Part shown: one piece after another, positions 1 through 7,793 of the stretch | How the letters are laid out: the number at the start of each line of letters is the position of its first letter | Numbering within the stretch: the first letter of the stretch is position 1 | Assembly: GCA_029858605.1 (NCBI GenBank) | Contig: JAOUET010000006.1 | Span: forward strand, 1 to 24,604 | Origin: Coriobacteriia bacterium | Lineage (GTDB): Bacteria > Actinomycetota > Coriobacteriia > Anaerosomatales > JAENZW01 | DNA length: 24,604 nucleotides | Reading direction: 5' to 3' | The notes under the pieces: generated by a model | The model's input: only the letters and a program-made list of their open reading frames with translations | Database searches by the model: none | What the model was told of the DNA's origin: nothing | Position numbers and translations under genes: made by a program

Positions 1-316
1 TAAGTGACGGCTGCGCGGTAGTCGCAACCATGTCGGCCCCGTAGCCGCGTACGGTCTGCAGCCCCACCATCTCGTAGGAGTCTTCGAGAGTGAGCCCGTC
101 TACGATCACTAGGGCCAGCCGCGCCCCGGCCGTCTCCTCTGACGAGGCCACGATGCCTCGCGTCCACAACCTGTGGGGATCCGCAAACGGGCTTTCGTAC
201 TCCACTACTTGGTTCCAGGAGTAGTCTGCGAGCCTGTACGCGGAGAACGCTGCACCAAGCGACAGGACGATCGCAACAAGACCGGCGACCCATGCCAGAC
301 GACGCCACACGATCAA
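1..316 (-). CDS. Alkaline-phosphatase-superfamily protein, N-terminal fragment (cut by window edge)
   Basis: This gene reads off the left edge, so only about 105 N-terminal codons are visible. A TTG at 316 or an in-frame GTG at 310 can start it. GGGGGTGA lies 5 nt before the TTG, and that RBS overlaps the stop of the upstream HAD gene. The fragment has a basic start (VWRR) followed by one hydrophobic segment (about residues 5-25), then an extracytoplasmic stretch. It then reaches LALVIVDGLTLED, GADMVATTAQPS. An Asp-Gly after a hydrophobic strand, followed by a T-x-x-PS motif, is how type I phosphodiesterases and other alkaline-phosphatase-superfamily enzymes begin: the Asp binds metal and a downstream Thr/Ser is the nucleophile. 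I infer a membrane-anchored, outward-facing hydrolase. The substrate cannot be told because the rest of the domain is missing. It is the last visible gene of the operon starting at 6783. Confidence 0.7.
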   Translation of the reverse strand, partial: MIVWRRLAWVAGLVAIVLSLGAAFSAYRLADYSWNQVVEYESPFADPHRLWTRGIVASSEETAGARLALVIVDGLTLEDSYEMVGLQTVRGYGADMVATTAQPSL

Positions 317-321
317 CCGGA

Positions 322-1023
322 TCACCCCCAGCCCAGGAAGGACTCGATGTCGTCGAGCGTACGCACTGCGGGCATGCGCGTCTCTGCGCCGTGTCGGTCT
401 ATCAGCACCGGCGTCATCCCGACCGAGCGCGCACCCAGCATATCGGCATAGTGATGATCGCCGACGTGCACCGCCTGTTTCGGGTCGACGTCGAGTTGCC
501 GGCAGGCGTACTCGAAGATCCTCGGATCCGGCTTGTGAAGACCAACCGCTGCCGAAGAGACCACCGCATCCAGCATCTCCATGAGCCCGAGGCCCTCGAG
601 AAGCGACTCCAGCCGTGCATCCCAGTTCGAGATGATGCCGAGACGAACACCCCACGACTCTCTAAGGCGTTCAAACGCCAGCGGCACGTCGTCGTACACG
701 TGCCAGCGCTTCGGGTCGCCAAACTCCTCGTAGACGCGACGCGCAAGCATCTCGGCGTCCTCCTCGATGCCGAGCTCGCGACACAGCAGTGAATACATAC
801 CTACCCACACGCTCGAGGTCTCGCACTCGTCTGTCCAGAAGGTGTCGTCCTCCCGGTAGCGATCCTCGTAGTACTCATCCACGAGCGGCATGAGGCGATC
901 GATAGCCTCGAGGTCCCGTACGTGGCCGGCCTCCAGCAGGACCTCACGGCACACTTCGGACACGCTGGGGTACGGGTGGAGCAGCGTGTTGCCGACGTCG
1001 AAGAAGACCGCCCGGAAGTCCAC
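322..1023 (-). CDS. HAD-superfamily hydrolase (HDHD3/REG-2-like)
   Basis: This 233-residue protein starts at GTG, 3 nt after the nitroreductase stop. No strong RBS is seen, so it is probably translationally coupled. Motif I is FFDVGNTLL with nucleophile D9. Motif II is IISNWD, motif III is the Lys of GLHKPDPRIF, and motif IV is HVGDHHYAD. A helical cap lies between motifs I and II. These are all the elements of a cytoplasmic haloacid-dehalogenase-type phosphatase of normal length. Motif I is DxGNT rather than the usual DxD, so the second, acid/base Asp is absent. This is typical of the REG-2/HDHD3-like branch and does not by itself mean the enzyme is inactive. A small-molecule phosphatase is the best general call, and the substrate is unknown. 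It ends just before the alkaline-phosphatase-like fragment. Confidence 0.85.
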   Translation of the reverse strand: MDFRAVFFDVGNTLLHPYPSVSEVCREVLLEAGHVRDLEAIDRLMPLVDEYYEDRYREDDTFWTDECETSSVWVGMYSLLCRELGIEEDAEMLARRVYEEFGDPKRWHVYDDVPLAFERLRESWGVRLGIISNWDARLESLLEGLGLMEMLDAVVSSAAVGLHKPDPRIFEYACRQLDVDPKQAVHVGDHHYADMLGARSVGMTPVLIDRHGAETRMPAVRTLDDIESFLGWG

Positions 1024-1026
1024 GAG

Positions 1027-1593
1027 TCAGTCGCGATAGACGGCTATGTCTTTGTTGCGAGCGGTCGTCTTGGGTTCCGCTGCAGGGAAGCCCACGGCCA
1101 GAATCAGAACGACGTCCAAGTCGTCCGGAATACCCAGGGCCTCTCCGAGATCATCGCGTACCCAATAGGCAAACGTGATAGGACACACCGCAACCCCGAT
1201 GTCCGTCGCCGCAAGCATGATGTTCTGTATCGCGCAACCCATCGCAAGGTGCTTGTTGAGCAGGGCGAAGTCGTCATCACCGCGAGGGACCGCGCAGGCG
1301 ATAACCACGGGTGCGTCACCCAACTCGGCGAACCAGCGCTCCGCGTGCTCTTCGGCCTTGATTCCCATCACGTCCAGGTACTCCTGCACGTGCGCGGTGT
1401 TCCTGGCGAGTATCTCGCCGATTTCGCGACGCGACTCTCCGGTCGAGATGAAGAACCGCCACGGCTGCTCGTTCATGGAAGACGGGGCGAGCGACGCGGC
1501 CTCCATGAGCTTGTCCAGTTTCTCTCGGGAGACCGGATCGGTCTTGAAGGCACGCAGAGAGTGCCGTTTGTTCAACGCGTCGAACAGTTCCAT
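1027..1593 (-). CDS. Nitroreductase-family flavoprotein
   Basis: This protein has 188 residues, the usual size of a single-domain nitroreductase. It begins with MELFDALNKRHSLRAF, the conserved RxSxRxF segment that contacts the FMN phosphate. APSSMNEQPWRF follows near residue 37 and is the classic FMN-binding loop. The C-terminal part carries the AIQNIMLAA helix and a glycine-rich ILAVGFPA strand. The family forms FMN-binding homodimers that reduce nitroaromatics, quinones or other acceptors with NAD(P)H in the cytoplasm. The physiological substrate cannot be read from sequence. GGAGGAGACC directly precedes the ATG. The gene is 15 nt after the glycosyltransferase stop and 3 nt before the HAD gene start, within the stress/envelope operon. 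Confidence 0.9.
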   Translation of the reverse strand: MELFDALNKRHSLRAFKTDPVSREKLDKLMEAASLAPSSMNEQPWRFFISTGESRREIGEILARNTAHVQEYLDVMGIKAEEHAERWFAELGDAPVVIACAVPRGDDDFALLNKHLAMGCAIQNIMLAATDIGVAVCPITFAYWVRDDLGEALGIPDDLDVVLILAVGFPAAEPKTTARNKDIAVYRD

Positions 1594-1608
1594 GGTCTCC
1601 TCCGAACG

Positions 1609-2715
1609 CTATCGCAACGCCGCCACTACACGTTCGCATACAGTCTGTGCCGCGGTCGGTTTCCCGAGGGCCGCAGCGTTCGCGGCAAGTTGAGCCATAC
1701 GCTCAGGGTGTGTCGATAGGAATCTCACCTTCTCGACCACATCCTCTTCATCCCGAGAGAAGAGCCCCGCACCATAGTTCACGATGAAATCCACGTTGTA
1801 CAGCTCCTGTCCGGGAACGGGATTGTAGATAATGAGCGGCAAACCCGTCGCCAGAGCCTCGGACACTGTCAAACCTCCGGCCTTGCCCACAAGGACATCA
1901 GCCGATTTCATCATTCTATGCATATCTTCCACGAAGCCGTACACCTTGAGCAGTTCCGTTTCCTTCGCAACGCTTTCCAGGCGTCGCCGCAAACGGTCGC
2001 TCTTGCCCGCAACGGCGGCAACCTGAACGCCCATCGCAGTGAGTCTACGAGTGAGATCCTTAACGTCGCCCTGCGTCCCGGCGATAGAACTCAACAGCAC
2101 CGTATATCGGTCGGCGAGCCCCGACTGCTTTCGGCATTCGCGCTGTTCAAGAGCCTCTCCGAAACGCTCGTGAATCGGAATTCCCGACACGACCACGCGG
2201 TCCCACGGAATTCCGCGCACCACTAGATCCTCACGCACTTCTTTGCACGCCGTGAAGTAGATGTCCATCGCGGGATGCAGCCACGTGCGGTGGGCACCAT
2301 AGTCGGTGATAACCGTCGCAGCGATGATCGATCGGTCCTTCTTGATATCGGCGACAACACCACCCGCAACGGGGAACGTCGATATCACGGCGTCCGGCTG
2401 GAGTTCGTCGACAAAAGCCGCCGCGCGAGCCATCCCCATGATCTTCAGCTCGTGCACCACAGGATTCGTTGGCATCTTGTTCGACAGGTCGTAGAAAGTG
2501 CCGTACAGGGCTGGGAAGAACTGAACCGACTGCTGGTAGGCGAACTTGGCCAGAACGTTGAGGCTGGGCACGAAGGCGTCGAAGAAGTCGACCAGCTCCA
2601 CCTGGATGTCGTCAGGATAGTGCTTCGCATAGTAGCGCTTGATCGCCTCGGCGGCCGAGCGATGTCCGCCACCGAACGAGGCGCTGAACACGAGTACCTT
2701 GCGTGCAGACCCCAA
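1609..2715 (-). CDS. GT28-type glycosyltransferase, MGDG synthase/UgtP-like
   Basis: The N-terminus KVLVFSASFGGGHRSAAEAI is the MGDG-synthase acceptor-binding signature. The C-terminal half has GFVEDMHRMMKSADVLVGKAGG and PLIIYNPVPGQELYN, the UDP-sugar-binding face of MurG/MGDG-type GT-B enzymes. Such proteins transfer a hexose from a UDP-sugar to diacylglycerol at the inner face of the membrane, making glycolipids or the anchor for lipoteichoic-acid-like polymers. The exact sugar and acceptor are not determined here. The reading frame is open further up to a TTG at 2766, which would overlap the STAS-HATPase gene by 14 nt but has no RBS. I prefer the TTG at 2715, which has AAGGG about 8 nt upstream and gives a start (MGSARKVLVFSA) that fits the family, for 368 residues. 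Its place after a stress phosphatase and anti-sigma fusion hints at stress-linked envelope remodelling. Confidence 0.82.
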   Translation of the reverse strand: MGSARKVLVFSASFGGGHRSAAEAIKRYYAKHYPDDIQVELVDFFDAFVPSLNVLAKFAYQQSVQFFPALYGTFYDLSNKMPTNPVVHELKIMGMARAAAFVDELQPDAVISTFPVAGGVVADIKKDRSIIAATVITDYGAHRTWLHPAMDIYFTACKEVREDLVVRGIPWDRVVVSGIPIHERFGEALEQRECRKQSGLADRYTVLLSSIAGTQGDVKDLTRRLTAMGVQVAAVAGKSDRLRRRLESVAKETELLKVYGFVEDMHRMMKSADVLVGKAGGLTVSEALATGLPLIIYNPVPGQELYNVDFIVNYGAGLFSRDEEDVVEKVRFLSTHPERMAQLAANAAALGKPTAAQTVCERVVAALR

Positions 2716-2752
2716 CCATCGAACCCTTCGCCGGTCGCTTGCCGGCGGTTCG

Positions 2753-3538
2753 TCAGAGCGACTCAACCGGCGCGCGGTGCTTCACGAGTGTGACGACGGT
2801 GCCCCCATCTGCACTCGTGGAGAAGACCACGCGATCCATGAGGGCCCGCATGAACATTATGCCTCTACCCCCCGATGCGTACAGGTCATCGCTGCACATC
2901 GATTCACCGTTGAATCCGCCGCCTGTGTCTTCGACGTCGATGGCCACCCTGTCGTCGTAGGCTCGCACCCGAACGACGACCGGACTGTCTCCTCCAGCAG
3001 GCGACCCGTGACGTACCGCATTGGCCAAAGCCTCGCCGAGCGCGACCTTGATGTCGAACAGGGCTGCGTCGCTGTACTTCAGCGGCGCCACGACCCCGCA
3101 GACGCGCTCTCGGATGGGGGCGAGGGATTCGGCGGACGCCGGCATGCTGAACTGCTCCATCCACTGCGGCGCGACGTCTTCGCCTACGATCTCGAGCCCC
3201 TGGAGTGCATCATCGACGCTCTCTCCCGCGCATATCGCTTCTGCAACGCTCACGAGACCCGATATCTCGAGCACTCGACTAACGTTCCGGGTCGCTCCCA
3301 CGAGAACGACCTTGCCCGAGGTGCCCGAGAGTTCGTGATCCAGCCACACCAGAAGCCCCAGCGCAGAAGAGTCTGCGTACTCGACGCCGGACAACTCCAG
3401 AACGAAGTTGGATACACCAGCGCCTGTCAAGTCCTGTAAGCCGGCTTTCAAGTCGGGGACAACGGCTATGTCGATGTCGCCTGATATGTGAACGACGGCA
3501 GCTCTATGGTCATCGTGACGCTCTACTTCGTAGGCCAT
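2753..3538 (-). CDS. Fused STAS (anti-anti-sigma) and HATPase (anti-sigma kinase) protein
   Basis: This 261-residue protein joins two domains that are usually separate partners. Residues 1 to about 108 form a STAS domain with GDIDIAVVPDL and YADSSALGLL; S57/S58 is at the position phosphorylated in SpoIIAA/RsbV. Residues 125-261 are a GHKL ATPase of the SpoIIAB/RsbW type. Its N-box is GEALANAVRHG (E170, N174), followed by VEDTGGGF (D205) and the GGRGIMFM lid. In known systems the kinase phosphorylates the STAS protein and sequesters a sigma factor, and a PP2C phosphatase reverses the modification. The fusion suggests intramolecular phosphorylation, or control of a target other than a sigma factor. 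No sigma-70-family gene is in the window. CGGAGCGGC precedes the ATG. The cognate phosphatase gene ends 20 nt upstream. Confidence 0.9.
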   Translation of the reverse strand: MAYEVERHDDHRAAVVHISGDIDIAVVPDLKAGLQDLTGAGVSNFVLELSGVEYADSSALGLLVWLDHELSGTSGKVVLVGATRNVSRVLEISGLVSVAEAICAGESVDDALQGLEIVGEDVAPQWMEQFSMPASAESLAPIRERVCGVVAPLKYSDAALFDIKVALGEALANAVRHGSPAGGDSPVVVRVRAYDDRVAIDVEDTGGGFNGESMCSDDLYASGGRGIMFMRALMDRVVFSTSADGGTVVTLVKHRAPVESL

Positions 3539-3558
3539 GCCGCTCCGTTCTGTACGGG

Positions 3559-6500
3559 CTAGCCAGCGGCCCTGCTGGCCGATTCGCGTTCCTCTGCAGT
3601 GCGGATGCGCACGACGAGCACAGCCGCGTCATCTCTCAACTGACCGGGCACGAAACGTCCCAACGCCGACAACAGGCGCTTCGTCACGTCTGCGGCACGT
3701 CCGCCGTAGCTGAGCCCACGCCGCACACGCCCCTCGCCGAAGAACTTATTCCCACGACGGGCTTCCGTCACTCCATCCGTGAAGAGAAGCACGATATCGC
3801 CCGACTGAACCGTGGTCCGCTGCTCTTCGAAACGTGCCATGTTGACAGCCCCGAGCAGCGGCCCTGTTGGAGACAGGCGATCGATTTCCCGCGTTTCCGG
3901 CCGGTACAGTTGCGCCGAAGGGTGGCCGCCGTTGGCGTACGTGAGTATCCCGCGCTCTACGTCCAGCAAGCCCACCCACAACGTGACGATGTCGCTCGGG
4001 GCCCCCGATTCGGTGACCATTCTGTTGACCTCGGTCATTATGCGGGCCGGCCCGAGTCCCGCTGCCGCCAGTCCGCGTACCGCATACTTGATCATCGATG
4101 TCTTCGTCGCGGCGAGGACTCCTTTCCCGCACACGTCGCCGATGGCCAGAATGAGGGATCCGTCGGGAAAGCGGAACAGATCGTAGTAGTCTCCGCCGAT
4201 CTCGGCCTCCCCGCCCGCCGGGAGATACACGCTGCTGGACTCGACTTCATCGAACTCGGGAAGCCTCTCGGGCAGGATGCTTCCTTGGAGCACCGACGCC
4301 ACCGAGTGCTCGCGGCTGTAGAGCTCGGCGGTGTCGATAGCCAGCGCAGCCTGGGACGCGAAGGTGTGAAGCAGCTCCATGTCCTCTTCGGTGTAGAGCC
4401 CGACGTCCGTCGCTAGTACGGACAGGACGCCCAAGCTGCGCCCGCGAGCAAGAAGCGGAACCGAAAGCGCCGAGTGCAGGCCCTGGTCCGAGGAGACTCT
4501 GGCGAATTCACCGATCGTCGATTCGAGATCATCGATCCGCACCGGCTTCCCGGTGGAGAAGACCCATCCGGGAACGTCGCCGCCGGGCTCGCACTCGAAT
4601 CGGACCAGCTCCTGCGACACGAGCCCGCGGGCCATCGCGGTGCGGACCTTTCGCCCACCTTCCTCGATCGTCATCAGTGAGACGGCGTCCGCCGAGAAGA
4701 TCTTCTGCACCACGTCCAGCACTCTGTTCAAGACGACCTTGATCTGCAACGAAGAGCTCACCGCCTGGCTGATGCGGAATATCGTCTCCAGGTTCGCGGC
4801 GCGACCGCGGGCACGCTCGTAGTTGTATGCGTTGTCCAAGGCAAGCGAAACCTGGGTCGCAAACCCCTCAGCAAGCGCGCGGTCCTCATCGCTGAACCTG
4901 CGCGCATGCCCAGGGGCAACGAACGCGATGACTGCGCCAGGACGACCCCCCCGCATCGCGGTCGCCAGAAGAACCTCGCTGCCGGCGTGTTCGCCGAGAA
5001 ACGCGTCCACAGCCGGGTCGTCACCCGACCTCATCACGACGGTTTCAGGGGCCTTTCCGTCAACGATTCCCCTCCCCCACACCCGCAGAAGGGCTCTTTC
5101 CGCAATCAAGTCCTCGGCCGGCGGAAGCCCGAGATCCATGCGGTCGATGACCGCACATCCCGCCCAAGAGACTTCTAGTATTCCTTTCGCAATCGCAACA
5201 ACCTCCGACAGGGCCTCTTCCAGACTGATTGGCCTGACCAGGGCCTCAGCTGCAATCCGAAGCGTCTCTGCCTCCCGTCGCGCCTCCGCTTCGATCTCGA
5301 AGAGCCTCGAGTTGCGTACCGCGACCGCAGCCTGCGCGGAGAACGTCCTCACCATCTCGTGCTCGGCTTCCGTGAAGAAGCGTCTATCTGTTTCGAACAC
5401 CGCGACGACTCCGACAGGCTCCTGCCCGACCCTCAATGGCGCCGCAAGGCCTACGAGCAGCGATCCCGGAGCCAATCCAAGAGTCCTGATGGTCGCGGAA
5501 TCTGCCGAGAACTCCACGGGTCCTTCCGCTTCGAGAGCCTCCGTGAGCCACGACCGCTGGTCCACTGAGACGACCACACGGCCCACGTCGAGCCCCTGAC
5601 ACGCCACAAGCCTCAGCGCGGTCGCTTTCTCCTCGAGGAGGTAGACCGCCACCCGGGTGCTACCGACGATGTGACTCAGGGCGGACAGGATTCCGTCAAG
5701 AACCTGCTCGAGACTCGACGAGCTGGCCAGCAGCTGCGAAAGGTCCCTCAGCGAGTTGAGCCGCAAAGCGACCGCGTTGAATGCATCTGCCAGACTCCCG
5801 AGTTCGTCCGTCCGCTCGCTCTCGATCGGCTGAACGTATCCTCCGCGCACCGCGACACGCGCGTGCGCCTCGAGATCCGTGATCGGCGCCACGAGACGTC
5901 GTGCGAACACGACACCGACACCAAGCGAGAATCCCGCACTCACGAGAAGCGCGATCACTGCCGGCGTGAGAGCGCGTATCGTCGAGCCCACAACGGACGC
6001 TCGCGGTTCCGCCACCAAGACACGCCAGTCGAGACCAAGGTAGTCGCCTACCGGCGCGTAGTCACCCGACATGACGGTGCCGCCTGCGCCCACGCCGGAG
6101 ACATGACCGACTTCCTCCTCGCCGAACGGTTCGAGAACGAGCGAGTCTGCCACCACCTGCGGTCCCACGCTGCTGGTCGCCACAAGCTCCCCGTCCGCGC
6201 TAGCTATCGCGATCCAGCGCCCTCTCGCCGAGGAGGTGAACCCGTCCAGCATGGCTTTCAGCCAACCGGTGCGCACTCGTGCCGCGATAATCAGCGGGCC
6301 TCTGGCGCCCTCAACACGGCGCCCGACCCACAGCTCGTCGTCTTGCGTGAACACGAACCTCGGCAGGTCGTCAACGGCGGTGGTCACGATCGGTTCGCCA
6401 GTGAGCGACGGCACGGACCGACCTGAGGGGAAGCCGCTCAGCACGCGGCCGTCCACATCGGCCACGACCAGGCGGTCTATGTACTCCGCCCCTCCCTCGA

Positions 6501-6783
6501 ACTGTGCGCCGAGCGCTTCTTCGTTGATCTCCTGGACGGCAGGGTTGATGACGATCCCGGTCACTCGATCGACCACCTCGAGCGCCGCGTCGAGACGAAC
6601 GCCTATCTCGTCGATGGTCACCTGCCGGTACGCGGATTGTCGCGCCGTAGCTTCGTCACGGGCGAGCGCAAAGACTCCCACGAGAGCAAAGATGCTTACG
6701 ACCGCTACCGACACCCCGACGACGAGTAGCAAAAGCACCATCAGGTTCCCGGCAAGACTACTTCGGCTGCCGCGTTCGGCCAT
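3559..6783 (-). CDS. Membrane sensor with HAMP, three GAF domains and SpoIIE/PP2C phosphatase
   Basis: This 1074-residue receptor is built as follows. TM1 is about residues 13-40, an extracytoplasmic sensor of about 230 residues follows (Cache-like size), and TM2 is about 270-295. A HAMP segment (RRLVAPITDLEAHARV, ending near 345) comes next, then three GAF domains (roughly 355-500, 515-660 and 685-820), each ending in an A-x-A-xx-N or A-x-A-x-D helix. The C-terminal SpoIIE/RsbU-type phosphatase covers about 850-1060. Its metal-binding aspartates are visible in GGDYYD (D865), GDVCGKG (D883), LFTDGVTEAR (D1003) and RDDAAVLVV. The family dephosphorylates a STAS-domain phosphoserine, and a STAS-HATPase gene follows immediately. 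I infer that it activates that partner in response to an outside signal plus ligands bound by the GAF domains. It heads the operon. AGGA lies close to the ATG. Confidence 0.92.
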   Translation of the reverse strand: MAERGSRSSLAGNLMVLLLLVVGVSVAVVSIFALVGVFALARDEATARQSAYRQVTIDEIGVRLDAALEVVDRVTGIVINPAVQEINEEALGAQFEGGAEYIDRLVVADVDGRVLSGFPSGRSVPSLTGEPIVTTAVDDLPRFVFTQDDELWVGRRVEGARGPLIIAARVRTGWLKAMLDGFTSSARGRWIAIASADGELVATSSVGPQVVADSLVLEPFGEEEVGHVSGVGAGGTVMSGDYAPVGDYLGLDWRVLVAEPRASVVGSTIRALTPAVIALLVSAGFSLGVGVVFARRLVAPITDLEAHARVAVRGGYVQPIESERTDELGSLADAFNAVALRLNSLRDLSQLLASSSSLEQVLDGILSALSHIVGSTRVAVYLLEEKATALRLVACQGLDVGRVVVSVDQRSWLTEALEAEGPVEFSADSATIRTLGLAPGSLLVGLAAPLRVGQEPVGVVAVFETDRRFFTEAEHEMVRTFSAQAAVAVRNSRLFEIEAEARREAETLRIAAEALVRPISLEEALSEVVAIAKGILEVSWAGCAVIDRMDLGLPPAEDLIAERALLRVWGRGIVDGKAPETVVMRSGDDPAVDAFLGEHAGSEVLLATAMRGGRPGAVIAFVAPGHARRFSDEDRALAEGFATQVSLALDNAYNYERARGRAANLETIFRISQAVSSSLQIKVVLNRVLDVVQKIFSADAVSLMTIEEGGRKVRTAMARGLVSQELVRFECEPGGDVPGWVFSTGKPVRIDDLESTIGEFARVSSDQGLHSALSVPLLARGRSLGVLSVLATDVGLYTEEDMELLHTFASQAALAIDTAELYSREHSVASVLQGSILPERLPEFDEVESSSVYLPAGGEAEIGGDYYDLFRFPDGSLILAIGDVCGKGVLAATKTSMIKYAVRGLAAAGLGPARIMTEVNRMVTESGAPSDIVTLWVGLLDVERGILTYANGGHPSAQLYRPETREIDRLSPTGPLLGAVNMARFEEQRTTVQSGDIVLLFTDGVTEARRGNKFFGEGRVRRGLSYGGRAADVTKRLLSALGRFVPGQLRDDAAVLVVRIRTAEERESASRAAG

Positions 6784-6857
6784 TTCCTGCTGCTACCCCC
6801 GTCACGGACCGATGCCTGCAAGTCCAATCGTACCCTACCAGCGCGTTCTCCATGTGC

Positions 6858-6885
6858 GCAGGCGAGCAAGCTTGAGGTCGCCTGC
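6858..6885 (-). terminator. Perfect 8-bp hairpin after ccdA (possible terminator)
   Basis: On the minus strand GCAGGCGA pairs perfectly with TCGCCTGC across a 12-nt loop. It lies 22 nt beyond the ccdA stop and before the phosphatase gene. There is no T-run after it, so it may be a weak intrinsic terminator, an mRNA 3' stabiliser or a roadblock site. Confidence 0.4.
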
Positions 6886-6906
6886 AGCTGTCGGACGTCG
6901 CAGCGA

Positions 6907-7626
6907 CTATTCGAGCGACGGCACGAATCGGCCGAGCCACGCGCCGATCGTCTCGAACTGTCCGAACAAAAGAAGCACTCCGGCCACTATCAAGAGTCCG
7001 CCGGCAACGCGGTGAATCCCCCTGGAGTGTCTCGACAACCAGCGCAAGAGCGGAGTCAGACGACTCAGCAACAGGCTCGTCAACACGAACGGCAGCGCCA
7101 AACCGAGGGAGTATACGAACAGGAGCTGCGCACCCTGGGCAACCGTCTCGCGGCGCAAAGCCAGAGTGAGAATCGAGCCGTAGACCGGCCCGGCGCACGG
7201 GCCCATTGCGAACGGGAATGCAAGGCCCAGGACGAAGGCAGCCGCAGGCCCAAAACGCCGGAAGCGCGAAGCGTCCACCCCGCCACCGCGCAACCAAGGC
7301 AGCGGGAGCACATCGAGCAGGACGACGCCGAGGATGACGAGCAGAACCCCGGCGGCCTTGTCCAGTATCGCCTTGTTCGCCTGTAGGAATGTTCCGAGCA
7401 CCGAAGCGCTCGCCCCCAGGGCCACGAAGACCACCGTGAAACCCGCAACGAAGAGAAGGACCGGCGCTAGGATGCGCTTCAAACTGCGATCTTCGGCGGT
7501 CAGCTCCGCAACGGACATGCCGGTCATGAACGCGATATAGACGGGCAGCAGGGGCAGCACGCAGGGAGTCAGGAACGAGAGGACCCCCGCCCCGAATGCC
7601 GCGATGATGCCGACCGAGTCTTCCAT
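6907..7626 (-). CDS. ccdA: CcdA/DsbD-like thiol-electron transporter
   Basis: This is an integral membrane protein of 239 residues with about six hydrophobic segments and the two hallmark cysteine motifs: SFLTPCVLPLLPVY in the first helix and FAMGPCAGPVYG in the fourth. CcdA proteins pass reducing equivalents from cytoplasmic thioredoxin to extracytoplasmic thiol proteins, for cytochrome c maturation or for keeping exported thiols reduced. I chose the ATG at 7626 because GGAGG sits 8 nt upstream; an upstream GTG at 7641 has no comparable site. It lies downstream of copA after a 167-nt gap. A reasonable inference is that it keeps reduced the Cys-based copper sites of the exported cupredoxins encoded in the same block, but a role in c-type cytochrome assembly is equally possible. 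Confidence 0.9.
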   Translation of the reverse strand: MEDSVGIIAAFGAGVLSFLTPCVLPLLPVYIAFMTGMSVAELTAEDRSLKRILAPVLLFVAGFTVVFVALGASASVLGTFLQANKAILDKAAGVLLVILGVVLLDVLPLPWLRGGGVDASRFRRFGPAAAFVLGLAFPFAMGPCAGPVYGSILTLALRRETVAQGAQLLFVYSLGLALPFVLTSLLLSRLTPLLRWLSRHSRGIHRVAGGLLIVAGVLLLFGQFETIGAWLGRFVPSLE

Positions 7627-7738
7627 ACGAAAGGCCTCCACTCCCGCGATGGCGCTCGCGAACCACGCCCACGACTCTCGCCACGTTCACCGAACCCGAT
7701 CGTGCGGGACGAGCTCGAGTGCCACGGGGCCAATGAGT

Positions 7739-7744
7739 ATTGTA
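7739..7744 (-). promoter_or_regulatory. Possible -10 element upstream of ccdA
   Basis: TACAAT on the minus strand lies in the 167-nt gap between copA and ccdA. No convincing -35 hexamer is found at 16-18 nt. It could give ccdA its own weak promoter. Confidence 0.25.
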
Positions 7745-7793
7745 GGGGCAACGGCACCAGAGATGGAGTCCGCCGCACGGGGCGACGAGCGAT

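Noticed and set aside
6828..6840. TACCCTACC near the phosphatase gene as a CsoR-type operator
   Set aside because: Only a half-site; no opposing GGGTA arm at the right distance.
7700..7716. Sigma-54-like TGGCAC upstream of ccdA
   Set aside because: TGGCACTCGAGCTCGT has no GC at the -12 position with correct spacing.
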